Positions 6,481 through 15,337 of a DNA stretch of 17,381 bases are shown here, piece by piece. The position numbers and the translations under genes were made by a program. The stretch covers positions 1-17,381 of the forward strand of contig CAYMPQ010000035.1 in assembly GCA_964392345.1 (NCBI GenBank), written 5' to 3'. Every line of letters starts with the position of its first letter. Within the stretch, counting starts at the first letter, position 1. Origin of the DNA: JAUVXY01 sp964392345. GTDB taxonomy: Bacteria; Actinomycetota; Humimicrobiia; Humimicrobiales; Humimicrobiaceae. The notes under the pieces are model-generated. The model had not been told where the DNA came from and did not search any database. It saw only the letters and a list, made by a program, of their open reading frames with translations.

Positions 6481-9400
6481 ATGCCTAAAAGAAAAGATTT
6501 AAAGAAAATTTTGCTTATAGGTTCAGGACCAATAGTTATTGGGCAGGCCTGTGAGTTTGATTATTCAGGAACCCAGGCTTGCAAGGTTTTAAAACAGGAA
6601 GGTTACAAGGTGGTGCTTGTAAACAGCAATCCTGCTACGATTATGACAGATCCTGAATTTGCAGATAGAACTTATATTGAACCACTGACAACTGAGTTTG
6701 TAGAAAAAATAATTAAAAAGGAGATGCCCGATGCGCTACTCCCGATGCTGGGAGGACAAACAGGATTGAATATGGCAGCAGCTCTGTCAAATGAAAAAGT
6801 ACTGGACAAATATGGGGTGGAATTAATAGGGGTTAATATTGATGTTATTAACAAGGCTGAGGACAGGGAACAATTTAAGAAGGCAATGAACAACATCGGC
6901 CTTTATGTTCCTCCGAGCGGGTATGCACACAGCTTAAAGGAAGCAATATCAATTAGTGAAGAATTAAAATTTCCACTTGTGGTTAGGCCAAGCTTTACTT
7001 TAGGCGGCCTTGGTGGAGGGGTTGCTTTTAACAGAGAAGAATTTATAGAGATAGTTACAAGCGGCCTTGATTTTTCACCAAAATCTGAAGTTTTGGTAGA
7101 GAAGTCAGTTGCGGGTTGGAAAGAGATTGAGTTGGAAATGATGAGAGACAAAAATGATAATGTGGTCATAGTATGCTCCATTGAGAATTTTGATCCAATG
7201 GGGGTACATACCGGAGATAGTATTTGTGTGGCCCCGGCTCAAACTCTCACATATAAAGAATATCAGAATATAAGGGATGCAGGTATTAAAATAATAAGGG
7301 AAATAGGAGTTGAAACCGGTGGCTCCAACATACAATTTGCAGTTAACCCGGAAAATGGAAATGTAGCTGTAATTGAAATGAATCCAAGGGTTTCAAGAAG
7401 CAGCGCGCTGGCATCAAAAGCAACAGGTTTTCCTATTGCTAAAATTGCGACAAAATTAGCTGTAGGATATACGCTGGATGAGATTCCAAATGATATCACA
7501 AAGAAGACGCCTGCATGTTTTGAGCCGTCTATTGATTACGTGGTTGTAAAGTTTCCGAGATGGGCATTTGAGAAGTTTCCCGGTACTGACAGGAGTCTTA
7601 CCACAAGGATGAAATCTGTAGGTGAGACTATGGCAATTGGCAGAACTTTTAAGGAAGCTCTGCAAAAATCAATCAGATCCCTGGAAATAAACAGGTACGG
7701 ACTTGGTTCAGATGGCAAGGATGACGTAAGAGAGGATCTTCTTAATGATAAGCTGTCTATTCCAAACCAGGACAGGGTTTTTTATATAAAGTTTGCTTTT
7801 GAGCTTGGGAAAAGTGTTGAAGATATTTATAGTTATACAAAAATAGATCCATGGTTTTTAAATAACATAAAACAGCTGGTGGAATTTGAAAAAGAATTTA
7901 AAAAATATACTTTAAAAAATATTACCATGGAAAAGTTATACGAAGCAAAAAAGTTAGGATATTCTGATGTCCAGATCTCCTATCTGTGCGGATGCAGTGA
8001 AGAAAGTATTAAAAATCTCAGGAAAAAGTTTAATATTGGTGTAACTTTTAAAACAGTGGATACATGCGCCGCAGAATTTGAAGCATATACCCCTTATTAT
8101 TATTCTACTTATGAATCCGAAGATGAAGTAAAGCAATCGGATAAGAAAAGGATAATCATACTTGGAAGCGGGCCAAACAGAATTGGTCAGGGAATAGAAT
8201 TTGACTACTGCTGCGTTCATGCTTCTTTTGCACTTCATGACGATGGTTTTGAGACTATTATGGTAAACTGCAATCCTGAAACAGTGAGCACAGATTACGA
8301 TACTTCTGACAGGCTTTATTTTGAGCCGCTGACTTTTGAAGATGTCATGAACATAGTAGAAGCTGAAAAACCTCATGGTGTAATAGTTCAATTTGGCGGT
8401 CAGACTCCATTAAAGCTTGCGATCAAACTGCAAAATGAAGGTGTAAAAATTTTAGGGACCTCGCCTGACAATATTGATCTGGCAGAGGACAGGAAAAGGT
8501 TTGGAGCAATGCTTGCAAAACTTGGGATTCCGCAGCCAGAAAATGGAACTGCAATGAATGCGGAGGAAGCAAAAAAAATAGCAGCGAGAATAGGATACCC
8601 TGTGCTTGTGAGGCCTTCTTATGTGCTTGGCGGGAGAGCCATGAATATTGTTTATACAGAAGAAAACCTTATAAATTATGTTAAAGATGCAGCCATTGTA
8701 TCCCACGATCGCCCGATTTTAATTGATAAATTTTTGGAGAGTGCCATAGAAGTGGATGTGGATGCGATATATGACGGAGACGAGCTTTTTATTGGCGGGA
8801 TAATGGAGCATATTGAAGAAGCAGGGATCCATTCCGGAGACAGCGCCTGCGTAATCCCTCCGTTTACACTTGGCAAGGAAGAGATAAATACTATTAAGGA
8901 GCATACCTATAAAATAGCAAGAGGACTTAATGTAATAGGGCTCATGAATATACAATATGCAGTAAAAAATTCTACAGTTTATGTTTTGGAAGCAAATCCA
9001 AGAGCTTCCAGAACAATACCTTTTGTCAGCAAGTCAATTAACCTGCCGCTTGCAAAACTAGCAGCAAGGGTTATGGCAGGGAAGAAGCTGAAGGATATGG
9101 ATTTTAAAAGAATAGATTCTACAGCTCTTGGCCATTTTAGTATCAAGGAGGCAGTTATGCCGTTTAACAGGTTCCCGGGCGTTGACACAATACTGGGACC
9201 GGAAATGAAGTCAACAGGCGAAGTGATGGGAATAGACAGCAGCTTTGGGATTGCTTTTGCAAAAACTCAAATTGCAACAAATCAATTTTTCCCGACTTCC
9301 GGGACTGTCTTTATCAGTGTAAACGACAAGGACAAAAAAACAATAGTGGACACAGCAAAAAAACTTGCAGGTATGCATTTTAAAATAATTTCCACCAAAG

Positions 9401-9693
9401 GCACTTATGAAGTACTGGAAAAAAATGGGATAAAATGTGATTTAGTTTTAAAGATAAGAGAAGGCAGGCCCAATGTATTGGACATGATAAAGAATGGCGA
9501 GATTGATCTTATTATAAATACGCCGGAAGGAAGAAGTGCCAGAAGTGATGGCTACTATCTCAGGACAGCTGCGGTACTCCATAACGTTCCATCCATCACT
9601 ACAATAACAGGGGCTGCAGCTGCTGTTCAGGGAATTGCTGAGCTGAGGTCTAACCCTGAAGTTAATGTTAAACCTATCCAGGAGTACAGATGA
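6481..9693 (+). CDS. carB: Carbamoyl-phosphate synthase large subunit
   Basis: 1070 residues, full length. It makes carbamoyl phosphate from bicarbonate, two ATP and CarA-derived ammonia. Two homologous halves are evident: LIGSGPIVIGQACEFDYSG near residue 12 and ILGSGPNRIGQGIEFDY near 560, each followed by an ATP-grasp domain with VRPSFTLGGLGGG and VRPSYVLGGRAM glycine-rich loops. The oligomerisation domain (about 410-550) contains the conserved CGCSEESI and DTCAAEF segments. The C-terminal MGS-like allosteric domain (about 940-1060) ends NTPEGRSARSDGYYLRTAAV. The product feeds PyrB and probably also arginine synthesis. The stop overlaps pyrK as ATGA. Confidence 0.98.
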   Translation: MPKRKDLKKILLIGSGPIVIGQACEFDYSGTQACKVLKQEGYKVVLVNSNPATIMTDPEFADRTYIEPLTTEFVEKIIKKEMPDALLPMLGGQTGLNMAAALSNEKVLDKYGVELIGVNIDVINKAEDREQFKKAMNNIGLYVPPSGYAHSLKEAISISEELKFPLVVRPSFTLGGLGGGVAFNREEFIEIVTSGLDFSPKSEVLVEKSVAGWKEIELEMMRDKNDNVVIVCSIENFDPMGVHTGDSICVAPAQTLTYKEYQNIRDAGIKIIREIGVETGGSNIQFAVNPENGNVAVIEMNPRVSRSSALASKATGFPIAKIATKLAVGYTLDEIPNDITKKTPACFEPSIDYVVVKFPRWAFEKFPGTDRSLTTRMKSVGETMAIGRTFKEALQKSIRSLEINRYGLGSDGKDDVREDLLNDKLSIPNQDRVFYIKFAFELGKSVEDIYSYTKIDPWFLNNIKQLVEFEKEFKKYTLKNITMEKLYEAKKLGYSDVQISYLCGCSEESIKNLRKKFNIGVTFKTVDTCAAEFEAYTPYYYSTYESEDEVKQSDKKRIIILGSGPNRIGQGIEFDYCCVHASFALHDDGFETIMVNCNPETVSTDYDTSDRLYFEPLTFEDVMNIVEAEKPHGVIVQFGGQTPLKLAIKLQNEGVKILGTSPDNIDLAEDRKRFGAMLAKLGIPQPENGTAMNAEEAKKIAARIGYPVLVRPSYVLGGRAMNIVYTEENLINYVKDAAIVSHDRPILIDKFLESAIEVDVDAIYDGDELFIGGIMEHIEEAGIHSGDSACVIPPFTLGKEEINTIKEHTYKIARGLNVIGLMNIQYAVKNSTVYVLEANPRASRTIPFVSKSINLPLAKLAARVMAGKKLKDMDFKRIDSTALGHFSIKEAVMPFNRFPGVDTILGPEMKSTGEVMGIDSSFGIAFAKTQIATNQFFPTSGTVFISVNDKDKKTIVDTAKKLAGMHFKIISTKGTYEVLEKNGIKCDLVLKIREGRPNVLDMIKNGEIDLIINTPEGRSARSDGYYLRTAAVLHNVPSITTITGAAAAVQGIAELRSNPEVNVKPIQEYR

Positions 9694-10484
9694 AGCTGCT
9701 AAGTGGTGAAATAATATCAAATGAAAAATGCGGAAAAGGCCTGTACAAAATAGAAGTTTTTTCGCCGTACATCTGCAGAAATGCAAATGCCGGGCAATTT
9801 GTAAATGTAAAATGTTCCCAGGATGGCATACTCGACCCTTTACTCAGGAGACCTTTTAGTATTTATAATGTAGAAAAGGAATATAACGTGTTTTCTATAT
9901 TATATTTGGAAAAAGGCAAGGGGACTAAATTCTTATCAGGACTAAAAAAAGGCAGTAATTTAAATTTTGCCGGCCCGCTGGGAAATGCTGCAGCCACTGA
10001 CGACAAAAGTAAAAAATTTTTACTTGTAGGCGGAGGGGTTGGAATTGCTCCACTTTACTTTTTAGCAAGAACTCTGGCGCAAAAAGGGAAAAATATTTTT
10101 TTTGCAGCAGGGTTTAAGGATAATAATTTTATCGGGTGGAGCAGTGATTTAATCAGGTTAAGGATAAACTACAGGGTATTTACGGAAGATGGATCATGGG
10201 GTGACAGGGGCCTGGCTACAGATTTTGTAAAAGAAAATATTAAAAAATATAAAGGCTATAAAATTTATTGCTGCGGGTCAAAAGATATGCTGATATCCAT
10301 GCAGGACATATTAGCCGGAAAGAAAATATCCGTGACAGCGCTGCTGGAAGAAAGGATGGCCTGTGGAGTTGGAGTTTGCAAGGGGTGTGCGGTAAAAATC
10401 AAAGACGGAAATGGAAGTTTTGTATATAAAACTGTATGTAAGGACGGACCTGCATTTGATTTAATGGAGGTAATATTTGACTGA
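9690..10484 (+). CDS. pyrK: Dihydroorotate dehydrogenase B, electron-transfer subunit
   Basis: 264 residues. The FAD- and [2Fe-2S]-containing partner of PyrD, passing electrons from dihydroorotate to NAD+. Visible are the FAD-binding motif RRPFSIYN (53-60), the nucleotide loop LLVGGGVGIAPLYFLA (111-126) and the iron-sulfur ligands Cys225, Cys230, Cys233 and Cys250 (MACGVGVCKGC, then TVC). All four cysteines are intact, so a functional cluster is expected. It starts by the ATGA overlap with carB and ends 8 nt inside pyrD, matching its role as an obligate complex partner. Its presence points to an NAD-linked enzyme suited to anaerobic or facultative life. Confidence 0.96.
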   Translation: MKLLSGEIISNEKCGKGLYKIEVFSPYICRNANAGQFVNVKCSQDGILDPLLRRPFSIYNVEKEYNVFSILYLEKGKGTKFLSGLKKGSNLNFAGPLGNAAATDDKSKKFLLVGGGVGIAPLYFLARTLAQKGKNIFFAAGFKDNNFIGWSSDLIRLRINYRVFTEDGSWGDRGLATDFVKENIKKYKGYKIYCCGSKDMLISMQDILAGKKISVTALLEERMACGVGVCKGCAVKIKDGNGSFVYKTVCKDGPAFDLMEVIFD

Positions 10485-11406
10485 AGGAAGCGGTATCAAT
10501 TTATCTGTGAACCTTGGCAGGATAAAACTTAAAAACCCTGTTGTGACATGCTCTGGAACCTTTTCCAGCGGTTTGGAGTATTCCGAGTTTTACGATGTAG
10601 GCATTTTAGGGGCTGTCACAACAAAAAGCTTTTCCCTTGGAAGCAGAGCCGGCAACCCTCCTCCAAGGATATGGGAAACTGCATGTGGAATGTTAAATTC
10701 CATTGGGCTGCAAAATGAAGGTATAGATTTCTTTATAAAAAATCATCTTCCTGAAATAAAATCTCTCGGGGCTGGAATTATTTTAAGCATATTTGGAGAT
10801 AATCTTGGAGAATTTAAAAAAATAGCACGAAAAGTAAAAAAAATTGAATCCAGCCTGCTTGCAGTTGAACTTAATCTTTCATGCCCTAATGTGAAGGAAG
10901 GGGGAATTGCTTTTTCTTCAATGCCTGCGGAAGTGGAAAAGATTACTGAGGCAGTATGTAAAATTTTAGAAATTCCTCTGATAGTAAAATTAAGTCCAAA
11001 TTCCGACTCTATCATAGAATCTGCAGCCAGAGCCAAATGCGGTGGGGCAGAGGCAGTATCTATTATAAATTCTATAGTTGGAACAGCTATAGATATAGAC
11101 ACATTTAAGCCAAGGCTTGGAAATATTACAGGAGGGATGTCAGGGCCCGCAATAAAGCCAATAGCACTGGCAAAAGTGTATTTTTTGGCAAAGGCTAATA
11201 TTCTTCCCATAATTGGAATGGGAGGTATTTGTGATTGGAGTGATGCTGTGGAATTCCTTGTTGCCGGAGCTAGCGCCATAGGGGTAGGAACTGCAAACTT
11301 TGTTGATTATGAAGCTGGCAAAAAGATAATTGATGGAATAAGAAATTACTTAAACAAAAAAGGTATTAATGATATTAACAAAATTATAGGAAAGGCAATT
11401 TGTTGA
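10477..11406 (+). CDS. pyrD: Dihydroorotate dehydrogenase, class 1B catalytic subunit
   Basis: 309 residues. FMN enzyme oxidising dihydroorotate to orotate in the PyrD2K2 complex. Visible: substrate and FMN residues in TTKSFSLGSRAGNPPPRIWET (48-68), catalytic Cys136 in LNLSCPNVKEGG (Cys rather than Ser marks class 1), IVKLSPNSD, GGMSGPAIKPIAL and IIGMGGICDW for phosphate binding. The start is TTG at 10477, with GGAGG (10466-10470) 6 nt upstream, so the non-AUG start is well supported. It overlaps pyrK by 8 nt and pyrF by a few bases. Soluble, with no membrane anchor as in class 2. Confidence 0.96.
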   Translation: MTEGSGINLSVNLGRIKLKNPVVTCSGTFSSGLEYSEFYDVGILGAVTTKSFSLGSRAGNPPPRIWETACGMLNSIGLQNEGIDFFIKNHLPEIKSLGAGIILSIFGDNLGEFKKIARKVKKIESSLLAVELNLSCPNVKEGGIAFSSMPAEVEKITEAVCKILEIPLIVKLSPNSDSIIESAARAKCGGAEAVSIINSIVGTAIDIDTFKPRLGNITGGMSGPAIKPIALAKVYFLAKANILPIIGMGGICDWSDAVEFLVAGASAIGVGTANFVDYEAGKKIIDGIRNYLNKKGINDINKIIGKAIC

Positions 11407-12179
11407 ACTCATCTAAGTTTTGCATGGGAAAAATAGAATTAAAAAGGAAGAAACTTGATGCCTCGGACAGGTTGATTATAAGCATTGATGTTAGCAGCAA
11501 AAGTGAAGTTATAAGGATGTGCAGGGAAATTGACAACAAGGTAAAGACTTTAAAATTAGGATTGGAATTAATTTACAGCACAGGGCTTGATATTATAAGC
11601 ACTGTCAGAAGCTTTGGGTACAAAGTACTGCTGGATGCAAAGCTGCATGATATACCAAATACAGTTTGCAAGGCAGCTGCAGCAATCAGCAAGCTTGGTG
11701 TTGAGATGATAACAATACACACCCTTGGCGGAGGCGTGATGTTAAAAGATGCCAGTGAGAAAATATGCGAACTCTCAATTAGCAGTGGAATGTTTCCGCC
11801 AATGTTATTCGGCGTTACAATTTTGACAAGTCTGGATGATAAGGATTTAAAAAGCCTTGGTTTTAAGAATGGCTACAATGATTCTGTTCTAAATCTCGTT
11901 GAAGTAGCATTAAATTCTAATCTGGATGGCATAATTTGTTCTCCCAATGAAGTTAAACTAATAAGAAAAACATACGGTAATAATTTTTTTATAGCAACTC
12001 CCGGAATAAGGCTAAGCGAAGATTCGCCGGCAGATCAAAAAAGGTTCGGCACCCCGGATGAAGCTATACTGGATGGGGCTGATTTTATAATTGTCGGAAG
12101 ATCTATTACCGGGAAAGATAACATAAGTGAAGCCATTAATGTATTTTTAGAAAAAATAAAGAAGGTGTCAAAAAAATGA
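11403..12179 (+). CDS. pyrF: Orotidine 5'-phosphate decarboxylase, type 1
   Basis: About 258 residues. It decarboxylates OMP to UMP, the last step of the pathway. The catalytic Asp-Lys-Asp array lies in LLDAKLHDIPNTV (about residues 77-89), and TPGIRL and the phosphate-binding VGRSIT follow near the C-terminus. The HDIPNT form is type 1, unlike the type 2 enzyme known from mycobacteria. Start: TTG TTG at 11400/11403 follows AGGAAAGG (11388-11395). I prefer 11403 because its spacing is 7 nt and it forms a TTGA overlap with the pyrD stop; 11400 is possible, and ATG 11424 has no ribosome site. Confidence 0.94.
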   Translation: MNSSKFCMGKIELKRKKLDASDRLIISIDVSSKSEVIRMCREIDNKVKTLKLGLELIYSTGLDIISTVRSFGYKVLLDAKLHDIPNTVCKAAAAISKLGVEMITIHTLGGGVMLKDASEKICELSISSGMFPPMLFGVTILTSLDDKDLKSLGFKNGYNDSVLNLVEVALNSNLDGIICSPNEVKLIRKTYGNNFFIATPGIRLSEDSPADQKRFGTPDEAILDGADFIIVGRSITGKDNISEAINVFLEKIKKVSKK

Positions 12180-12781
12180 TAAAAGTAGTAAAGCAAGCCG
12201 AAGGTCTTGATGTTTTAAAAATATTAAAAGAAACAGACTCTATAATGGAAGGACATTTTAAGCTAACATCAGGATACCACAGTAAATACTATCTTCAGTG
12301 TGCTAAACTTTTGCAGCATCCTAAACTAACTTTAAAAATTGCCAGCCATGCTGCGGGCATCATAAAGAAGGAAATGGGTGCAGAGAAAGTGCAGGCCGTT
12401 GTATCACCTGCCATAGGAGGAATTTTGTTTGGATATATGCTGGCTTACGAACTGAACGCAAGAATGGTATTTACTGAAAGGGTAAAAAACATCATGGAAC
12501 TCAGGAGAGGATTTGTAATTAATCCCGGTGAAAAAATAATTATTGCTGAAGATGTAATTACCACTGGCGGGTCAGTAAAAGAGGTTATAGGTATTTGTAA
12601 AGAAAGTAAGGCAGACATACAGGCTATTTCCAGCATTGTGGATAGATCGGATAATATAAGGTTTGAATTTCCATATTGCCATCTTATTAAATTAGATATA
12701 AAAAAGTATCTTCCGCAGAACTGTCCTATGTGCAGGGATAATTTGCAATTTGTATATCCTGGAAGTAAAAAACAGGAATAA
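12176..12781 (+). CDS. pyrE: Orotate phosphoribosyltransferase
   Basis: 201 residues. It joins orotate to PRPP, giving OMP for PyrF. The PRPP motif IIIAEDVITTGGS (121-133) and the flexible-loop segment ERVKNIMELRRGF (101-113) are present. The C-terminal CPMCRDN (183-189) and PGSKK resemble the Thermus/actinobacterial-type PyrE, which carries a short cysteine-containing tail. It starts by ATGA overlap with pyrF, ensuring coupled synthesis of the last two enzymes, and ends the operon. No clear terminator follows; a new promoter appears about 20 bp downstream. Confidence 0.95.
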   Translation: MIKVVKQAEGLDVLKILKETDSIMEGHFKLTSGYHSKYYLQCAKLLQHPKLTLKIASHAAGIIKKEMGAEKVQAVVSPAIGGILFGYMLAYELNARMVFTERVKNIMELRRGFVINPGEKIIIAEDVITTGGSVKEVIGICKESKADIQAISSIVDRSDNIRFEFPYCHLIKLDIKKYLPQNCPMCRDNLQFVYPGSKKQE

Positions 12782-12803
12782 TAACAAAAATAGCAAAAAT
12801 TAA

Positions 12804-12832
12804 TTGAAATCCATCCCTTATATTAGTATACT
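12804..12832 (+). promoter_or_regulatory. Predicted promoter for the mihF-gmk-rpoZ-coaBC-metK block
   Basis: TTGAAA (12804-12809), exactly 17 bp, then TATACT (12827-12832). Transcription would begin near 12839, leaving a leader of about 50 nt before mihF. The -10 lies inside the first of two tandem palindromic repeats, so a protein bound there should block initiation. Confidence 0.6.
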
Positions 12833-12857
12833 CTAATGGATTAGTATATTCTAATGG
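12822..12857. repeat. Two tandem 18-bp palindromic repeats, operator-like
   Basis: ATTAGTATACTCTAATGG (12822-12839) is followed without gap by ATTAGTATATTCTAATGG (12840-12857), differing at one base. Each copy contains the inverted half-sites ATTAG and CTAAT separated by 6 nt. The pair covers the -10 box and predicted start of the mihF promoter. This is the layout of a cooperative repressor operator. I do not recognise the binding protein. Confidence 0.75.
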
Positions 12858-12891
12858 TGTAAACTTTTATAAACACGTAAAGAAAGTTATT

Positions 12892-13218
12892 ATGCCTCTC
12901 CCTATTCTAACTGAGGAAAGCAGAAGAAAAGGTCTGAAAAGAGCGCTGCTCGCAAGAAAAAAAAGAGCGAATATAAAAAATTTACTAAAAAAAGGTGAAA
13001 TTGATATAGCAACGCTGTTCAGGGATAAAGACTTGCTTGGTGACTGTATTTCTAAAATGAAAGTAATAGATCTTGTTAGCTCGCAACCGGGAAAAGGCAG
13101 GGTTTCTGCTGAGAAAATACTTAGAGAGCTGAAGATCAGCAGCAGTAAAAGGATTGGTGGTTTGGGCAAAAGCCAAAAGAAGAGCTTTTATAAGTATTTT
13201 CAAATACAGATGGATTAA
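12892..13218 (+). CDS. mihF: MihF-type (actinobacterial) integration host factor
   Basis: 108 residues, close to the mycobacterial/streptomycete IHF family. The start PLPILTEESRRKGLKRALLA matches the basic N-terminal helix seen there, and the second part (about 57-105), with VIDLVSSQPGKGRVSAEKIL and KRIGGLGKSQ, matches the helix-two-turn-helix DNA-binding region. It is expected to bind and bend DNA, acting in nucleoid organisation, replication and global regulation. It is unrelated to proteobacterial IHF. Its place directly before gmk is conserved in Actinomycetota. The ribosome site is weak (AAAGAAAG). The tandem palindromes upstream could allow autoregulation, but that is inference. Confidence 0.88.
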   Translation: MPLPILTEESRRKGLKRALLARKKRANIKNLLKKGEIDIATLFRDKDLLGDCISKMKVIDLVSSQPGKGRVSAEKILRELKISSSKRIGGLGKSQKKSFYKYFQIQMD

Positions 13219-13275
13219 CTTATTTGAAATTTTAGATATACTTGAAAAATATAGAAAATAGGTAAAAAGTAAAAA

Positions 13276-13845
13276 GTGAGCAATGGAAAGCTGTTTATAA
13301 TTTCAGGTCCCTCAGGAGTTGGAAAAAGTAGTCTGATAAATGATGCATTAAATGATTTAAGCGGATTTGTTAAATCAGTCTCTGTCACTACCCGGCCAAA
13401 AAGAAAAGACGAAGTTCCAGGCAGACAATACAGGTTTGTCACAAAAGAAGAGTTTGAAGAGCTAATAAAAAAGGATTTATTTCTTGAGTGGGCTCCTTAC
13501 TGCGGCTACCTTTATGGTACTCCGAAAGAATTTGTAGTAAACCAATTAAATTCAGGGGAAAATGTTATTTTGGAGATTGAAGTAAAAGGGGCCATGCAGG
13601 TTAAGGAAAAAATAAAAGATGCATTTTTAATATTTATAACCGTATCTTCTTTAAAACAGCTTGAAGAAAGAATTACAGGGAGAGGGACAGATAACGTAGA
13701 TGAGATTAAAAAAAGGATTGATATTGCCAAACGTGAACTGGAATATCAAAAATATTATAATTGCATAATAATAAATAATAATTATAATGAAGCTTTACTT
13801 AATTTAAAAAATGTCTTAATTTCAAAAAAAGGGGGAAACAGTTAG
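13276..13845 (+). CDS. gmk: Guanylate kinase
   Basis: 189 residues. It phosphorylates GMP to GDP using ATP. The P-loop SGPSGVGKSS (10-19), GMP-binding SVTTRPKRKDEVPGRQYRFV, WAPYCGYLYGTPKE, LEIEVKGAMQVK and the lid arginines in EERITGRGTDNVDEIKKRI are all present. The start is GTG at 13276: it is the only start after an in-frame stop at 13270 that keeps the whole N-terminal strand. The ribosome site is poor (AGG 13 nt away), suggesting modest or coupled translation. The gene ends immediately before the rpoZ ATG. Confidence 0.95.
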   Translation: MSNGKLFIISGPSGVGKSSLINDALNDLSGFVKSVSVTTRPKRKDEVPGRQYRFVTKEEFEELIKKDLFLEWAPYCGYLYGTPKEFVVNQLNSGENVILEIEVKGAMQVKEKIKDAFLIFITVSSLKQLEERITGRGTDNVDEIKKRIDIAKRELEYQKYYNCIIINNNYNEALLNLKNVLISKKGGNS

Positions 13846-14082
13846 ATGGCCATTCCAAATATGGTTGATTTGTTGGAAAAAACTGGTAATAAATACATAT
13901 TGTGCATATTAATAGCTAAAAGAGCAAGAGAGCTTGCCGAGTATCTGTCAGCAAAGGATCACATGGAAAGAACAAACGCAGTACGCCCTTTAACGGATTT
14001 GCAATCCAATGATCCGCTGGAAATATCATTAAATGAAATAAAAGAAGGCAAAATCAGTTTTACCAGTGAAAAAATAGAGTGA
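13846..14082 (+). CDS. rpoZ: DNA-directed RNA polymerase omega subunit
   Basis: 78 residues, a short but normal omega. The conserved core NKYILCILIAKRARELAEY corresponds to the helix that clamps the beta' C-terminus and aids polymerase assembly. The usual LVL before AKRAR is replaced by CIL. The ATG follows the gmk stop with no gap, with a G-rich ribosome site (13831-13835) inside the end of gmk. The gmk-rpoZ-coaBC order is widely conserved and supports the call. Confidence 0.92.
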   Translation: MAIPNMVDLLEKTGNKYILCILIAKRARELAEYLSAKDHMERTNAVRPLTDLQSNDPLEISLNEIKEGKISFTSEKIE

Positions 14083-14095
14083 AGTAATTTAATAA

Positions 14096-15316
14096 ATGGA
14101 CAAGAATGTTTTTATATTTAAAAATAAAAATATTATGTTGGGGGTTACAGGTTCCATAGCTGCATATAAGTCTGCACAAATTTGCAGCAGGTTAACTCAA
14201 TCAGGCGCCAGCGTAGTTGTCGTTATGACTCCCAATGCTACAAAATTTGTAAATCCATTAACTTTCAGTTCTATAAGCAGGAATGAAACTGTTGTAGAGT
14301 TATTCAGTAATAAAGATAAGCTTTATCACGTTTCTCTTGCTCACAGCGTGGATATAATTATCCTTGCTCCTGCAACTGCCAATACTATTTCCAAATTAGC
14401 ATGTGGAATTTGTGATAATTTCCTTACCACAACTATTATTGCTGCTAAATGTCCTGTTGTTATCGCTCCAGCAATGAATGAGAGTTTGTATCTAAATCCT
14501 GCCGTGCAGTCAAATATCAGCACTTTGGAGGGGATGGGAAAATATTTTTTTGTCGGACCAAAAAAAGGAAAACTAGCCTGTGGTGAAAATGGACTTGGCA
14601 GGATGGAGGATGAGTATATCGTTATGGAAAAAGCAGGAGACCTTCTGCAGTACTGCGGAGACCTGGCAGGCAAAAAAGTTATGATAACTGCCGGCGGAAC
14701 CAGAGAGGACATAGATACTGTGAGATATATCTCAAATTACTCCAGCGGTAAGATGGGCCATGCTTTAGCAGAAGAAGCTTATTTCAGGGGAGCTGAAAAA
14801 GTTATTTTAATTAGTGCAAATGAAAATTTACCTGCTCTTTATGGTGTTGATGTTGTTTATGTTAAAAGTTCCAGCGATATTAAAAATGAAGTGCTGAAGC
14901 ATTTTAGCAAAAGCGATGTTACCATCATGGCTGCGGCAATAAGTGATATTATTCCTGAAAAAAGATATGATTATAAGTTAAAGAAAAAAGATAACATAAT
15001 ATCTAAACTAAAGTTTAAAGAAAATGAAAATATTTTACATATCCTGGCTGACAAAAAAGGTAAAAGCCAGTATTTGGTTGGTTTTTCTGCTGAAAGTACC
15101 GATGATGTTAAGAATACTTTAGATAAAATTAGGGGTAAAAATATTGATATGATGGTAGGAAATGACATATCAAGAAAAGATATTGGTATGATGAGCGATT
15201 TTAACGAGGTTACCATTGTCACACAAGATGGCTGCACTAAAAAATTAGCAAAAGATAAAAAGAGGATTATTGCCAGAGAAATCTGGGATGAAATTATTAA
15301 AAATATTAAAGAATAG
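14096..15316 (+). CDS. coaBC: Bifunctional phosphopantothenoylcysteine decarboxylase / synthetase
   Basis: 406 residues, with both domains present. CoaC (about 1-185): flavoprotein motif GVTGSIAAYKSAQ, catalytic His78 in YHVSLA, PAMNES (125-130) and Cys162 in KLACGENGLGRM. CoaB (about 192-404): ITAGGTREDIDTVRYISNYS, AAAISDIIP, the lysine-rich segment YKLKKKD and VGFSAES. The protein converts 4'-phosphopantothenate and cysteine with CTP to 4'-phosphopantetheine for coenzyme A. The ATG at 14096 has no strong ribosome site; an in-frame ATG at 14135 would still keep the flavin motif, so the start is uncertain by 13 residues. Confidence 0.95.
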   Translation: MDKNVFIFKNKNIMLGVTGSIAAYKSAQICSRLTQSGASVVVVMTPNATKFVNPLTFSSISRNETVVELFSNKDKLYHVSLAHSVDIIILAPATANTISKLACGICDNFLTTTIIAAKCPVVIAPAMNESLYLNPAVQSNISTLEGMGKYFFVGPKKGKLACGENGLGRMEDEYIVMEKAGDLLQYCGDLAGKKVMITAGGTREDIDTVRYISNYSSGKMGHALAEEAYFRGAEKVILISANENLPALYGVDVVYVKSSSDIKNEVLKHFSKSDVTIMAAAISDIIPEKRYDYKLKKKDNIISKLKFKENENILHILADKKGKSQYLVGFSAESTDDVKNTLDKIRGKNIDMMVGNDISRKDIGMMSDFNEVTIVTQDGCTKKLAKDKKRIIAREIWDEIIKNIKE

Positions 15317-15337
15317 GGCGGTAGATAGGAGAGGCGC

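Noticed and set aside
10743..11279. Long minus-strand frame (178 codons) opposite pyrD
   Set aside because: Fully antisense to a gene with intact class 1B motifs; the frame is a by-product of codon pattern.
12867..13169. Minus-strand frame of 100 codons opposite mihF
   Set aside because: Hydrophobic leucine/phenylalanine-rich shadow of the lysine-rich MihF gene, which matches its family in sequence and position.
13224..13255. Promoter before gmk (TTGAAA ... TATAGA)
   Set aside because: The spacer is 20 bp and other TTGAAA copies nearby have no matching -10; AT-rich background explains it.
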